In this document: positions 18,750 through 27,811 of the stretch, one piece after another
Layout: each line of letters opens with the position of its first letter
Numbering within the stretch: the stretch's first letter is position 1
DNA from: an uncultured Chromatiaceae bacterium
Lineage (GTDB): Bacteria > Pseudomonadota > Gammaproteobacteria > Enterobacterales > Alteromonadaceae
Direction: 5' to 3'
Length of the DNA: 64,000 bases
Assembly: GCA_937978655.1 (NCBI GenBank)
Contig: CALJUX010000049.1
Coordinates: forward strand, 47,350 to 111,349
Translations under genes and position numbers: made by a program
Notes under the pieces: model-generated
Database searches by the model: none
Seen by the model: the letters and a program-made list of their open reading frames with translations, nothing else
What the model was told of the DNA's origin: nothing

Positions 18750-19127
18750 TTACTTCAAAGTCCCCAGCTTGAGTCCAAGCCAGGTCAGGGTTAAACACAA
18801 CACCACGTTGCTCAGCACATTCAGCGTCGCTTTGAGAAAAGCGCCCTGCTGCAGCATCAACACAGTGTCCATAGAAAATGTCGAGAAAGTGGTAAATGCA
18901 CCCAAAATACCAATGCCAATAAAGATCCGCCAGGGATTTGGCGTCAGCTGTTCTGTCAGGATCAACCCATAGAGCAGCCCGATGGCAAAAGACCCGAGAA
19001 TATTAACCAGCAAAGTGCCAAAAGGAAATGCCCGGCCAAAAAGATGTAACATGGCTTCACTGAGCAAAAACCGCAGACAGGCGCCCGCAGCGCCGCCGAT
19101 CGCAATCGCCGTGTAATTAATCCACAT
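18750..19127 (-). CDS. crcB: Fluoride ion channel CrcB (Fluc)
   Basis: Small dimeric F- exporter. 125 residues from the ATG at 19125-19127, with four hydrophobic spans. Family motifs are GGAAGACLRFLLS at the N-terminus, GTLLVNILGSFAIGLL, and GILGAFTTFSTFSMD with the phenylalanine-box residues. A longer frame to 19211 lies inside rarA and is not family-like. The chosen start overlaps the rarA end by 11 bases. I see no fluoride riboswitch, as expected for a gene embedded in an operon. Confidence 0.93.
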   Translation of the reverse strand: MWINYTAIAIGGAAGACLRFLLSEAMLHLFGRAFPFGTLLVNILGSFAIGLLYGLILTEQLTPNPWRIFIGIGILGAFTTFSTFSMDTVLMLQQGAFLKATLNVLSNVVLCLTLTWLGLKLGTLK

Positions 19128-20451
19128 CAGGCGACTCCTGGCTTGTGGGGGCTGCGGCGTCCAGACTGCGCAGATAACGCAGTTTTTCCGCCAACTGTTT
19201 TTCCAGCCCACGATCCGTCGGGTAATAAAACTGCATGCCCTGCATTTCTGCCGGCAGATAAGTCATGCCGGCGGCGTAAGCGCCAGGCTCATCATGGGCA
19301 TAACGATAGCCTTGCCCGTAACCAAGCTGTTTTAACAAGCTGCTGGCTGCATTGCGTAATTGGATTGGGACGTCAAACGAAGGTTGTTCGCGGACAAAAG
19401 CCCGCATCTGGTTAAATGCGCTGTAAAGCGCGTTACTCTTCGGCGCCAATGCACAATACACCGCCGCCTGAGCGATGGCGCGTTCACCTTCGGCGGGCCC
19501 GACACGCTGGAAGGTATCAAAAGCAGCAAGCGCCAGCGACAAGGCGCGCGGATCGGCGTTGCCAATGTCTTCAGAAGCAATCGCCAGCAGGCGCCGTGCG
19601 ACATACAAAGGGTCGCCCCCGCCTTCCAGAATACGGCAGTACCAGTACAGCGCAGCGTCTGGTTGTGAGCCGCGCACTGATTTATGAAACGCCGAGATCA
19701 GGTCGTAATACAACTCGCCCTGATTATCAAAACCGGGCAATTGCCGCTCGACCAGCTGCTTCAACAACTCAGTATCGATCCGGCCGTCATTGCTGCTTTG
19801 CGCGGCAAGCTCCAGCAAATTCAGCATCTTACGTGCATCGCCATCGGCCAGTTGCAGTAACAGTTGTGTTGCATGCGGTTCCAGCGATATGACCGTGGTC
19901 TGGTTCAGTATGGCGTCGCTGAGCGCGCGCTCAAGCAGCTGATGCAAGTCGTCACTGCTGATTTTGCGAAGTACACAAACCCTGGCGCGTGATAACAAGG
20001 CGTTATTGAGGGAAAATGACGGATTTTCAGTGGTCGCACCGATAAACACGATAGTGCCATCTTCAATATGCGGTAAAAATGCATCCTGCTGACTTTTATT
20101 AAACCGGTGCACTTCATCGACAAACAACAAGGTGCGCTGACCTTGTTGCAGGCGGATCCGGGCATTGTCGATCGCTTCGCGGATTTCTTTAATGCCGGCC
20201 GTGACTGCGGAAATTTTTTCGATTGCGGCATCCGCGCTGGCGGCGATCAATTCCGCCAGGCTGGTCTTACCGGTACCCGGTGGTCCCCACAGGATCAGCG
20301 AACTGATTTGGCCGGCTTCAACTGCCCGGCGCAGCGGCGTGCCGGGACCAATCAGATGCTGCTGTCCGACGTATTCACTGAGTTGCTTTGGCCTTAAACG
20401 TGCCGCCAATGGCCGCACGTCCGGCGCAAAACTAAAAGACAGGTTATTCAC
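19117..20451 (-). CDS. rarA: Replication-associated recombination protein A (RarA/MgsA)
   Basis: AAA+ ATPase of the clamp-loader superfamily that acts at stalled forks with SSB. 444 residues. Walker A is GPPGTGKTS (about 55-63), Walker B LLFVDEVHRF, sensor 1 FIGATTENPS. The C-terminal tetramerisation domain contains YPTDRGLEKQ. The start is GTG, overlapping the lolA stop as GTGA, so it is coupled to lolA. Confidence 0.95.
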   Translation of the reverse strand: MNNLSFSFAPDVRPLAARLRPKQLSEYVGQQHLIGPGTPLRRAVEAGQISSLILWGPPGTGKTSLAELIAASADAAIEKISAVTAGIKEIREAIDNARIRLQQGQRTLLFVDEVHRFNKSQQDAFLPHIEDGTIVFIGATTENPSFSLNNALLSRARVCVLRKISSDDLHQLLERALSDAILNQTTVISLEPHATQLLLQLADGDARKMLNLLELAAQSSNDGRIDTELLKQLVERQLPGFDNQGELYYDLISAFHKSVRGSQPDAALYWYCRILEGGGDPLYVARRLLAIASEDIGNADPRALSLALAAFDTFQRVGPAEGERAIAQAAVYCALAPKSNALYSAFNQMRAFVREQPSFDVPIQLRNAASSLLKQLGYGQGYRYAHDEPGAYAAGMTYLPAEMQGMQFYYPTDRGLEKQLAEKLRYLRSLDAAAPTSQESPDVD

Positions 20452-21062
20452 TTGCCGCGTAAATCTACGATGTCGACCCCGGTGGGCGGCGTGAATTTAA
20501 ACTGGCTGTTGTCTATAGCGACGTTACTTTGCATCGCGATAAATTCAAAGCTGCTGAGCTGTCCGTCCTGGCTGGCCACTGCCATTTTGGCAAGGCCAAC
20601 ACCAGAAAATTGCAAGGTCAGCTGCTGTACCGGATTATTTTTATCTTTGGGGGTAATGGTAAAGGTTTCGCCGGCGCCGGCCACGTTGTAAAGCGCCCAC
20701 AATTTGGCGTCGCTGGAAGTCAGCAGTACAAAAGGCGTTTTATCCACTTCTTTGCTGGCGTCATACACCTTCAGCTCTTCTAAGACTTCATCGTAGTGCC
20801 ACAGGGTTCTGCCATCCCCAATCAACAGGTTCGGATTCGGGCTGATGGTTTCAAAACGAAATAATGCCGGCTGTTTCAGGCTCAGATAACCTTCGCCTTG
20901 TTGTACGGTTTTTTTGCTGGCGTCGGTGACGGTTTGCTGAAAACTGGCCTGGTAGCTGTTCAGGCGTGCCAGTTTATATTTCAGTTGCTCTGCGGCGGTT
21001 TCCGCCGCGTTTGCCAGACCTGAGACGAATACCAGGCATAATGCTGAGAATGAATGCTTCAT
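20448..21062 (-). CDS. lolA: Outer-membrane lipoprotein carrier protein LolA
   Basis: Periplasmic chaperone that carries lipoproteins from LolCDE to LolB. 204 residues. Residues 1-19 are a Sec signal peptide (cleavage after GLANA). The mature N-terminus has YQASFQQTV, the LolA pattern, and PNPNLLIGDGRTLWHYD is the family's central strand. It follows ftsK without a gap and overlaps rarA, the usual ftsK-lolA-rarA order. Confidence 0.94.
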   Translation of the reverse strand: MKHSFSALCLVFVSGLANAAETAAEQLKYKLARLNSYQASFQQTVTDASKKTVQQGEGYLSLKQPALFRFETISPNPNLLIGDGRTLWHYDEVLEELKVYDASKEVDKTPFVLLTSSDAKLWALYNVAGAGETFTITPKDKNNPVQQLTLQFSGVGLAKMAVASQDGQLSSFEFIAMQSNVAIDNSQFKFTPPTGVDIVDLRGK

Positions 21063-23885
21063 TTAAAACCCTTTTGGCGGAGGTGGCGCTAAGACTTCGC
21101 GGTTGCCGTTATGGCCAGGACCGCTGACAATTCCAACCTGTTCCATCGTCTCAACCAGCCGCGCAGCGCGGTTATAGCCGATGCGAAAACGCCGCTGGAC
21201 GCCAGATACTGAGGCCTTACGGCTTTCGGTGACAAAAGCCACCGCCTGATCAAATAACGGATCAGTTTCAGCATCTTCATCTTCCAGCGTTTCACCGGGT
21301 AACAGGTTTTCTTCATTGGTTTCTCCGGACAAAATTTCCGGAATGTAATTTGGCCGGCCACGGGTTTTCCAGTCGGCAACAATGGCGTGGACTTCGTGGT
21401 CATCGACAAAAGCGCCGTGCACCCGGTTTGGCACGCCAGAGCCCGGTGGCAGATACAACATATCCCCTTGCCCTAACAGGCTTTCAGCGCCTTGCTGGTC
21501 GAGGATAGTGCGCGAGTCAATTTTAGACGACACCTGGAAGGCGATCCGGGTTGGGATATTTGCTTTGATAAGGCCAGTGATCACATCCACTGACGGGCGC
21601 TGCGTTGCCAAAATCAGGTGAATACCCGCCGCACGGGCTTTTTGGGCGATCCGGGCAATTAACTCTTCAACTTTTTTCCCGACAATCATCATCATGTCGG
21701 CAAATTCGTCAATGACTACCACAATAGAAGGCAGTTTTTCCAGCAGTGGCGGCTCACCGCGCATGTCGTCACTGGGGCGCCATAGCGGGTCGCGCAGCGG
21801 TTTGCCATCAGCGATGGCTTCGGCAACTTTGGCATTGTAGCCCTTGAGGTTGCGCACCCCCATCGCTGACATCAGCTTATAACGGCGTTCCATCTCACCG
21901 ACACACCAGCGCAGCCCGTTGGCGGCTTCTTTCATGTCGGTGACTACTTCGGTCAACAGATGCGGAATGCCTTCGTAGACCGACAATTCCAGCATCTTCG
22001 GGTCAATCATTAAGAACCGTACATCGTCCGGCGTGGATTTATATAACAAACTACAAATCATCACGTTCACGCCGACCGACTTACCGGAGCCAGTGGTACC
22101 GGCTACCAGTAAATGTGGCATCTTGGCCAAATCGGCCACTACGGCTTTACCGGCAATATCTTTACCCAGCACCATCGTCAGCGGCGATTTGGATTGTTCA
22201 AAGACTTCATCACCAATGACTTCGGATAACCGCACAATTTCACGATGTTGATTCGGCAGTTCCAGACCGATAAAAGATTTTCCCGGGATCACTTCAACGA
22301 CCCTGACGCTTATCGCTGACAATGAACGGGCCAGATCTTTTGATAAGCCGGTAATTTTAGAAACTTTAACGCCCGGCGCTAAATCCAGCTCAAAACGGGT
22401 CACCACCGGGCCAGGATAAACGCCGACGACTTTGGCATCGACACTGAAATCGAGTAACTTCACTTCGACCAGCCGCGATACCCGCTCCAGGTCTTCTTCT
22501 GAAATTGGATTTACCGTACGGTTAGGCCGCTCGAGCAAGCTGATAGACGGCAGCGCGTCGGTCGGCGGCTGGATTTGTGGATAGAGCACTTCGTCCAGTG
22601 CATCTTCCTCATCATCCGCCGCCACGCTATTGTCAGGCTGCGGCAAGGCCGGCGAATGGGTATGCAAAAAGCTCTGCGCCAGCTCGTCTTCGGCGTAACT
22701 GTCGTCAATAGCGCTGTAACTCAGTTCGTCACCGGCAATTTCATCGACGCTGACAAAAGCCCGTGCATCAGTGCGGATATCCAGTGGCTGGATAGGCAAT
22801 GGCTCAACCCGCGCGCCGGCATCCGGGAAAAACGCCCGGCTTTGTACGGCCGGATCAATTTTAATCGGACTGGCGCTGCGGGGCTCAACCACCACAGGCT
22901 CTAACGTGGTCGCCATTATCTGCGGAGCTGCGGCTACGTCATCTGCATCAGGCTGTACGGCCTGGGCTGTAAAGTCAGGCGCCAAGTTCGGGGCTGTGTC
23001 CGCCGTCTGGGCAAAATTGAATTCAGGCTCAATCCGTGCCGTCACGGTGACCGGTTCCTGTACCGATGGCTCCGGAGCCGGCGCGGCGCTGGTGGCCGCA
23101 GGCGCTGATTTTTGCACTTTATCGGCATGCGGGTAAGGCGTGACTTTGATGTCGCTGCGCTGAGTGGCACTGACCAGACGTGCTTTGGGTTTCAGTTTTG
23201 CCAGTAACAATTGAATGCTTTGGTCAAAATGCCACAAACGCTGCGCTGTGGTGACCACCAGCGCGCCCAGCTCGTCCGCCACCGTCAGCCAGGAAATGCC
23301 TGTCAGCAAGGTCAGACCAATACAGAAACTGCACAGTAACAGCAGGCTCGAGCCAACAAAACTCAGTTGCGGCAGTAAAAAAGCCACCACGACATCACCG
23401 ACCACACCGCCGCTTGAATACATAAATATATCATCAAAGTTGATGCTGCTGATGGCACAGGCACTGACCACTGTCAGCAATAAACCAAGCAGACGCATGC
23501 CTAAGACAAAATAATCCAGTGACAGCAAATCGGTGAAACGGCGGAACAGCAGGTAACCGCAAAATGCCAGAAACGGCGGGACCAGATAAGATAACCAGCC
23601 AAATACTGCCAGCAAAATATCGGCGATCTCAGCCCCGACCGGGCCGGCAATGTTACGAATATCACTGTGATAACCGGTTTGCGTCCAGCTTGGATCTGCC
23701 GGGTCAAAACTCAGCAATGACAGCAACATAAATGTCGCAACGCCCAGACAGGCAATCAGTCCGACTTCGACCAGACGCTGGACTCCGTTCAGCGAAAATA
23801 CAGTTTTTGCTTGCAACCGCTCGACCCTATAAAAGACATCTGATAAACGCAGCAAAGATACCAGACTGCCTCTGTTGCTGCACAT
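21063..23885 (-). CDS. ftsK: DNA translocase FtsK
   Basis: Septal DNA pump for chromosome dimer resolution. Up to 940 residues: hydrophobic spans at about 35-190, a Pro/Ala/acidic linker at about 250-450, then the motor with Walker A GTTGSGKS near residue 595 and DEFADMMM as Walker B, and a C-terminal gamma winged helix (about 870-925) that would bind KOPS. The start is uncertain: the ATG at 23885 lacks a good ribosome-binding site, and a TTG 24 codons in (MQAKTVFSLNG) has AGGG at a plausible distance and fits the family start better. Last five residues PPKGF. Confidence 0.95.
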   Translation of the reverse strand: MCSNRGSLVSLLRLSDVFYRVERLQAKTVFSLNGVQRLVEVGLIACLGVATFMLLSLLSFDPADPSWTQTGYHSDIRNIAGPVGAEIADILLAVFGWLSYLVPPFLAFCGYLLFRRFTDLLSLDYFVLGMRLLGLLLTVVSACAISSINFDDIFMYSSGGVVGDVVVAFLLPQLSFVGSSLLLLCSFCIGLTLLTGISWLTVADELGALVVTTAQRLWHFDQSIQLLLAKLKPKARLVSATQRSDIKVTPYPHADKVQKSAPAATSAAPAPEPSVQEPVTVTARIEPEFNFAQTADTAPNLAPDFTAQAVQPDADDVAAAPQIMATTLEPVVVEPRSASPIKIDPAVQSRAFFPDAGARVEPLPIQPLDIRTDARAFVSVDEIAGDELSYSAIDDSYAEDELAQSFLHTHSPALPQPDNSVAADDEEDALDEVLYPQIQPPTDALPSISLLERPNRTVNPISEEDLERVSRLVEVKLLDFSVDAKVVGVYPGPVVTRFELDLAPGVKVSKITGLSKDLARSLSAISVRVVEVIPGKSFIGLELPNQHREIVRLSEVIGDEVFEQSKSPLTMVLGKDIAGKAVVADLAKMPHLLVAGTTGSGKSVGVNVMICSLLYKSTPDDVRFLMIDPKMLELSVYEGIPHLLTEVVTDMKEAANGLRWCVGEMERRYKLMSAMGVRNLKGYNAKVAEAIADGKPLRDPLWRPSDDMRGEPPLLEKLPSIVVVIDEFADMMMIVGKKVEELIARIAQKARAAGIHLILATQRPSVDVITGLIKANIPTRIAFQVSSKIDSRTILDQQGAESLLGQGDMLYLPPGSGVPNRVHGAFVDDHEVHAIVADWKTRGRPNYIPEILSGETNEENLLPGETLEDEDAETDPLFDQAVAFVTESRKASVSGVQRRFRIGYNRAARLVETMEQVGIVSGPGHNGNREVLAPPPPKGF

Positions 23886-23949
23886 ATTTCCACGCCAGAA
23901 AAGCCGGCGTGATGGGCTTTTGCTGATTTTTTATCCAGTATTACTGCTT

Positions 23950-24441
23950 TCAGCCACTGACTGCAACAAAAGTTGTTTGCTTCACTTCTTCCATCACCAC
24001 ATAGGTCCGGCTTTCGCGCACGCTTGGCAGGCGTAATAAGGTCTCGCCTAACAATTCACGATAAGCCGCCATATTTGCTACCCGGGTTTTCAGCAGAAAA
24101 TCAAAGCTGCCGGAGACCAGATGACATTCGAGAATTTCGTCCAGTTTTTGCACCGCTTTGTTAAATTCATCAAAGTCTTCCGGTGAGGTCTTACTCAGGG
24201 TGATTTCGACAAACACCAACAACGCTGCGCCGACTTTGTTCGGGTCCACTCTGGCGTTATAGCCGAGGATAAATTGCTCTTGTTCCAGTTTGCGCACCCG
24301 CTCCAGGCAAGGGGTCGGACTGAGCCCTACCCGCTTGGCGAGTTCGACATTTGCCAGCCGGCCATCCTTTTGTAATTCAGTCAGAATTTTCCGGTCAATG
24401 CGGTCCAGTTTGCGGCCGCTGCCCTGAGTCATTGCTGGCAA
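23950..24441 (-). CDS. lrp: Leucine-responsive regulatory protein Lrp
   Basis: Global feast/famine regulator. 163 residues with an N-terminal winged HTH (LDRIDRKILTELQKDGR, then VGLSPTPCLERVR) and a C-terminal RAM/AsnC ligand domain. ECHLVSGSFDFLLKTRV and RTYVVMEEVKQ are nearly identical to E. coli Lrp, so it is Lrp rather than a paralogue. The start may be TTG at 24441 (AGGA eight bases before) or ATG at 24432, which lacks such a site. Divergent from ald, a likely target. Confidence 0.92.
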   Translation of the reverse strand: MPAMTQGSGRKLDRIDRKILTELQKDGRLANVELAKRVGLSPTPCLERVRKLEQEQFILGYNARVDPNKVGAALLVFVEITLSKTSPEDFDEFNKAVQKLDEILECHLVSGSFDFLLKTRVANMAAYRELLGETLLRLPSVRESRTYVVMEEVKQTTFVAVSG

Positions 24442-24527
24442 GTCAGATATCCTGTTTTTGGTGTTAGCACGATATATTATGCTGCGTTACAGAAATAAAA
24501 CAACCAGCAATCCTGCATTCTTCTCAC

Positions 24528-24533
24528 TATACT
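24528..24533 (+). promoter_or_regulatory. Candidate -10 element of ald
   Basis: TATACT lies 47 bases before the ald ATG. At the expected -35 position the sequence is CAGCAA, a poor match, which would fit a promoter that needs an activator such as the divergently encoded Lrp. Inference from position only. Confidence 0.35.
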
Positions 24534-24580
24534 AGCGAAAAATTTTTACCCCCCTACAACAGCTCAGAAAGGCGAAAATT

Positions 24581-25702
24581 ATGATTATTGGCGTACCTAA
24601 AGAAATCAAAAACCACGAGTACCGCGTCGGTATGACTCCTGCCAGCGTGCGTGAACTGGTGGCGCACGGCCATACGGTTTATGTTGAACATAATGCCGGT
24701 GATGGGATTGGTTGTGGGGACGCCGAATATCAGGCGGCCGGTGCGAAGGTCCTGAACTCGGCTGCCGAAATCTTTGCGATCGCAGAGATGATTGTCAAAG
24801 TGAAAGAGCCGCAGGCCGTTGAGCGCGCGATGTTACGCGAAGGCCAAATCCTGTTCACTTATCTGCACCTGGCGCCGGACCTGCCGCAGACCGAAGATTT
24901 AATCAAGTCAAAAGCCATTTGTATTGCGTACGAAACGGTGACAGACGGCCGCGGTGGTCTGCCATTATTAGCGCCGATGTCTGAAGTTGCCGGCCGCATG
25001 TCCATTCAGGCCGGTGCCCGTGCCCTGGAAAAATCCTGTGCTGGTCGCGGTATGTTACTGGGCGGTGTTCCAGGCGTAGAACCAGCCAAAGTGGTTGTGA
25101 TCGGTGGCGGTATGGTCGGTACCAACGCAGCGCAGATGGCTGTGGGTTTAGGCGCTGACGTTGTGGTACTGGACCGTTCAGTGGACGTATTACGTCGTAT
25201 CAACGCGCAGTTCAATGGCGCAGTCAAAGCGATTTACTCCACAGCTGACGCTTTAGAAAAACACGTTTTAGAAGCAGACTTAGTGATCGGTGGCGTGTTA
25301 ATTCCAGGTGCTGCGGCACCAAAACTGGTAACCCGCGAACATATCCGCAACATGAAACCAGGCTCTGCCATCGTTGACGTGGCCATTGACCAGGGCGGTT
25401 GTGTTGAGACTTCACATGCAACGACGCACGCTGATCCGACGTTCATCGTTGATGATGTTGTGCACTATTGTGTGGCGAATATGCCAGGCGCTGTGCCGCG
25501 CACTTCTACCTTCGCGCTGAACAATGCGACATTGCCATTTATCATTAAGCTGGCTAATAAAGGCTACAAGCAGGCGCTGCTGGACGATCAGCACCTGTTA
25601 AATGGTCTGAATGTGATTAACGGTCAGGTTGTCAACGAACACGTTGCTGAAGCATTAAACCTGAGCTTCGTTGACCCGCGTCAGGCATTAAACGCCAATT
25701 AA
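24581..25702 (+). CDS. ald: Alanine dehydrogenase
   Basis: NAD-dependent oxidative deamination of L-alanine to pyruvate and ammonia. 373 residues, full length. The N-terminal GVPKEIKNHEYRVGMTP is the family signature, with the catalytic Lys/His region (VKVKEP, FTYLHLA) following. The Rossmann segment VVIGGGMVGTNAAQMAVGLG is at about 170-189. Codon use is notably clean, suggesting good expression. Single gene with its own terminator, divergent from lrp. Confidence 0.96.
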   Translation: MIIGVPKEIKNHEYRVGMTPASVRELVAHGHTVYVEHNAGDGIGCGDAEYQAAGAKVLNSAAEIFAIAEMIVKVKEPQAVERAMLREGQILFTYLHLAPDLPQTEDLIKSKAICIAYETVTDGRGGLPLLAPMSEVAGRMSIQAGARALEKSCAGRGMLLGGVPGVEPAKVVVIGGGMVGTNAAQMAVGLGADVVVLDRSVDVLRRINAQFNGAVKAIYSTADALEKHVLEADLVIGGVLIPGAAAPKLVTREHIRNMKPGSAIVDVAIDQGGCVETSHATTHADPTFIVDDVVHYCVANMPGAVPRTSTFALNNATLPFIIKLANKGYKQALLDDQHLLNGLNVINGQVVNEHVAEALNLSFVDPRQALNAN

Positions 25703-25740
25703 TCTGTCTGCAGTCTGTTGCAGCGACACAGCATAATTAC

Positions 25741-25766
25741 TGAGCCGGGGCCACCCGGCTTTTTTA
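25741..25766 (+). terminator. Intrinsic terminator of ald
   Basis: Stem AGCCGGG / CCCGGCT (25743-25749, 25754-25760) followed by six T. It lies about 40 bases beyond the stop. Confidence 0.85.
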
Positions 25767-25859
25767 CGCTCAGCGCCCCCACACATTTGCATTTGCTTTT
25801 CCCGACGACCGGCCGGCACAATGTTGCTATGACGTCTCGACATTCAACCGGAGTTTTGT

Positions 25860-26309
25860 ATGCGGCATTTTGCCTGGATCTGTTTATTACCGCTTGCTGC
25901 CTGTCAGGCCGATGTGCCGGTATTTCCGTTAATCCCGTTACAGGCCGGCGAACAGCAGCTGCAGGTACAGCTGGCGGATACCGTCGAACGCCGGATGCGC
26001 GGCTTGATGGAACAGGCGCCAGTTAAACATGGCATGTTGTTGTTGTATGACACACCACGCCCAATGACCTTGTGGATGAAAAATACGCCCACAGCACTGG
26101 ATGTGGCTTTTATAGATCCACAGTGGCGTATCAGCAAAATTCAGCCAATGATGGCCAACAGTGAAGAGTTACACGAATCGCCCGGTGAAGTCATCGCTGC
26201 ACTGGAAATGCCATTGGGCTGGTTTGCAGCCAACGCGGTCAAGGTCGGACAGATCGTCAGCAGCTGCCAGGCTATTGCGGACAGCTGTCACAACAAAGCC
26301 GCAAAATAG
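25860..26309 (+). CDS. DUF192 family protein, probable lipoprotein
   Basis: 149 residues. The N-terminus MRHFAWICLLPLAACQ has a lipobox (LAAC, Cys15), so the mature protein is probably lipid-anchored; residue +2 is Gln, which does not signal inner-membrane retention. The DUF192 core follows: ERRMRGLMEQ, GMLLLYDTPRPMTLWMKNT, LDVAFID, and the C-terminal VKVGQIV. The biochemical function of DUF192 is not established. GGAG precedes the ATG. Converges on the DUF2960 gene with ten bases between. Confidence 0.82.
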   Translation: MRHFAWICLLPLAACQADVPVFPLIPLQAGEQQLQVQLADTVERRMRGLMEQAPVKHGMLLLYDTPRPMTLWMKNTPTALDVAFIDPQWRISKIQPMMANSEELHESPGEVIAALEMPLGWFAANAVKVGQIVSSCQAIADSCHNKAAK

Positions 26310-26319
26310 CGTCCGAAAT

Positions 26320-26577
26320 TTAGCTGGCAGCGTCTGGCTCGTCTTTGTGCAGATAGATATCGGCAAAGCCCATCCGTTTGAACTCACTTTGACGGAACTC
26401 TTTAATCGCTGACTTGTGTTTGGTGGTCATTGCTATCTGTTGTTCCATCTGCAGGAATTTTTTCAGATCTATGCCTTCTGCTGCGGCAACGGCTTCATGC
26501 ACGTCGCGGAATTTGTCGTAGCTGAACGCAATACGGCGCGGCTGGCCTTTAAAGGTATAAGTGATGTGACGCGCCAT
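26320..26577 (-). CDS. DUF2960 family protein
   Basis: 85 residues, soluble and charged. MARHITYTFKGQPRRIAFSY, the MEQQIAMT stretch and the EFRQSEFKRMGF segment match, from memory, the small DUF2960 family of Vibrio and Shewanella, which has no known function. Its ATG directly follows the stop of the acyltransferase gene (TAAATG), so the two are co-translated. Confidence 0.75.
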   Translation of the reverse strand: MARHITYTFKGQPRRIAFSYDKFRDVHEAVAAAEGIDLKKFLQMEQQIAMTTKHKSAIKEFRQSEFKRMGFADIYLHKDEPDAAS

Positions 26578-27693
26578 TTATTGTTCCTGCACTTTCTGAA
26601 AATTTTTCAGCGGGTTGGCGTACATGGCCCGGGCGTATGTTTGGATCTCCGGCAGCATGTGAGCAAGCCGGCTGGCAAATTTTGCTGCGGCCTGTTCGTC
26701 TGCAACCGGTTCCCCGGCGGCGTACTGGTTGGCCGGGTAGATGCGGTAGCCCTGATAAATCTGTTTATCAATCAGCTCGGCCAGTTGTTCAGGTGTGTCA
26801 AAACCGCCGTTGACGACCTGGCCGAAGTGCAGATGGATCCGGCCCTTATAGCCGGTAATACCTTTGATAATATTATCAATATCTTCGAATTCGGCTTTTT
26901 GATAACCGCCATCTTCGGCGCGCTGATATAACTCCAGCGCCTTGGCTTCATCACAAGGGTCATATTCGTAGGAAATAGCAACAGGCACAATATTCAGTTG
27001 CTGCATATAAGTCGCAAATTCCAGCCCTTCGGCTTTGCCGGCCATATAAAACATTTTGAGAATAGCCGGATCGGTCTGGTCAAAACCATCTTTGGCGCGG
27101 CCTTCTTTTTGGGCGATCCAAATATGCTGACCTTCTTGTAACGAATGACGGATATAAGCAGACAACTGACTGAGCGCCTTAAGCATTTCGCGTGGGCCTT
27201 TGGCACTGCGACGTACGACAAAACTCTTGTTCAGTTTCATCAGCGCGGTAATACAAGGTTTTTTCAGCAAATTATCGCCGATCGCAATACGGGCAGTATC
27301 AAAACCGTGCTGATGCAGACACCAGTTCACCAACGCCGGGTCCATCGCAATATCACGGTGATTACAGACAAATAAATAAGATTGCTGTGGCGGCAAGGCA
27401 TCAAGACCGCTGCAGCTGACTCCATCAGTAGTGTGTTCCAGCGCCTGCGCCAAATAACCGGAAACATACCGCTGCACATCCTGCACGGTCTGCAGCCGGC
27501 GCCAGTGGCGGCGCAAATACCAGCCGAGCACCGGGCTCAGTACTTTACTGAGGCCACCGAAGGCTTTGCCAAATTTAAAGCGGATAATGGCGGCGGTAAA
27601 TTCTGGATCTGAAATGATTTGTTCGATGGCCTGCGGCACTTCGGCATCGGCATAAGGCCGGATCTCATCAAAATTCTGCACTTCAGTGTTCAC
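26578..27693 (-). CDS. PlsC-like 1-acyl-glycerol-3-phosphate acyltransferase family protein
   Basis: 371 residues. The acyltransferase HX4D motif is NHRDIAMD (His at about residue 121), with an IAQKEGRAKDG segment downstream in the position of the glycerophosphate-binding EGTR motif. The extra N-terminal 110 residues and C-terminal 130 residues make it longer than typical PlsC (about 240), and there is no clear transmembrane span, so the true acyl acceptor is open. The start is GTG. Paired with the DUF2960 gene. Confidence 0.75.
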   Translation of the reverse strand: MNTEVQNFDEIRPYADAEVPQAIEQIISDPEFTAAIIRFKFGKAFGGLSKVLSPVLGWYLRRHWRRLQTVQDVQRYVSGYLAQALEHTTDGVSCSGLDALPPQQSYLFVCNHRDIAMDPALVNWCLHQHGFDTARIAIGDNLLKKPCITALMKLNKSFVVRRSAKGPREMLKALSQLSAYIRHSLQEGQHIWIAQKEGRAKDGFDQTDPAILKMFYMAGKAEGLEFATYMQQLNIVPVAISYEYDPCDEAKALELYQRAEDGGYQKAEFEDIDNIIKGITGYKGRIHLHFGQVVNGGFDTPEQLAELIDKQIYQGYRIYPANQYAAGEPVADEQAAAKFASRLAHMLPEIQTYARAMYANPLKNFQKVQEQ

Positions 27694-27811
27694 GCGTGTT
27701 ACCTGTCCTGACTACGAAACGGCGTATTTTTACCGATCTGTCGGCAACTGCCTAGCATTAATCTACAATTCCGCCGATGTTTTCGGCAAAAGACCGAGAT
27801 CTCCGACCAGA

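Noticed and set aside
27694..27811. GAGATCTC palindrome as a terminator of zapC
   Set aside because: The symmetry does not extend beyond eight bases and no T-run follows at the right distance.
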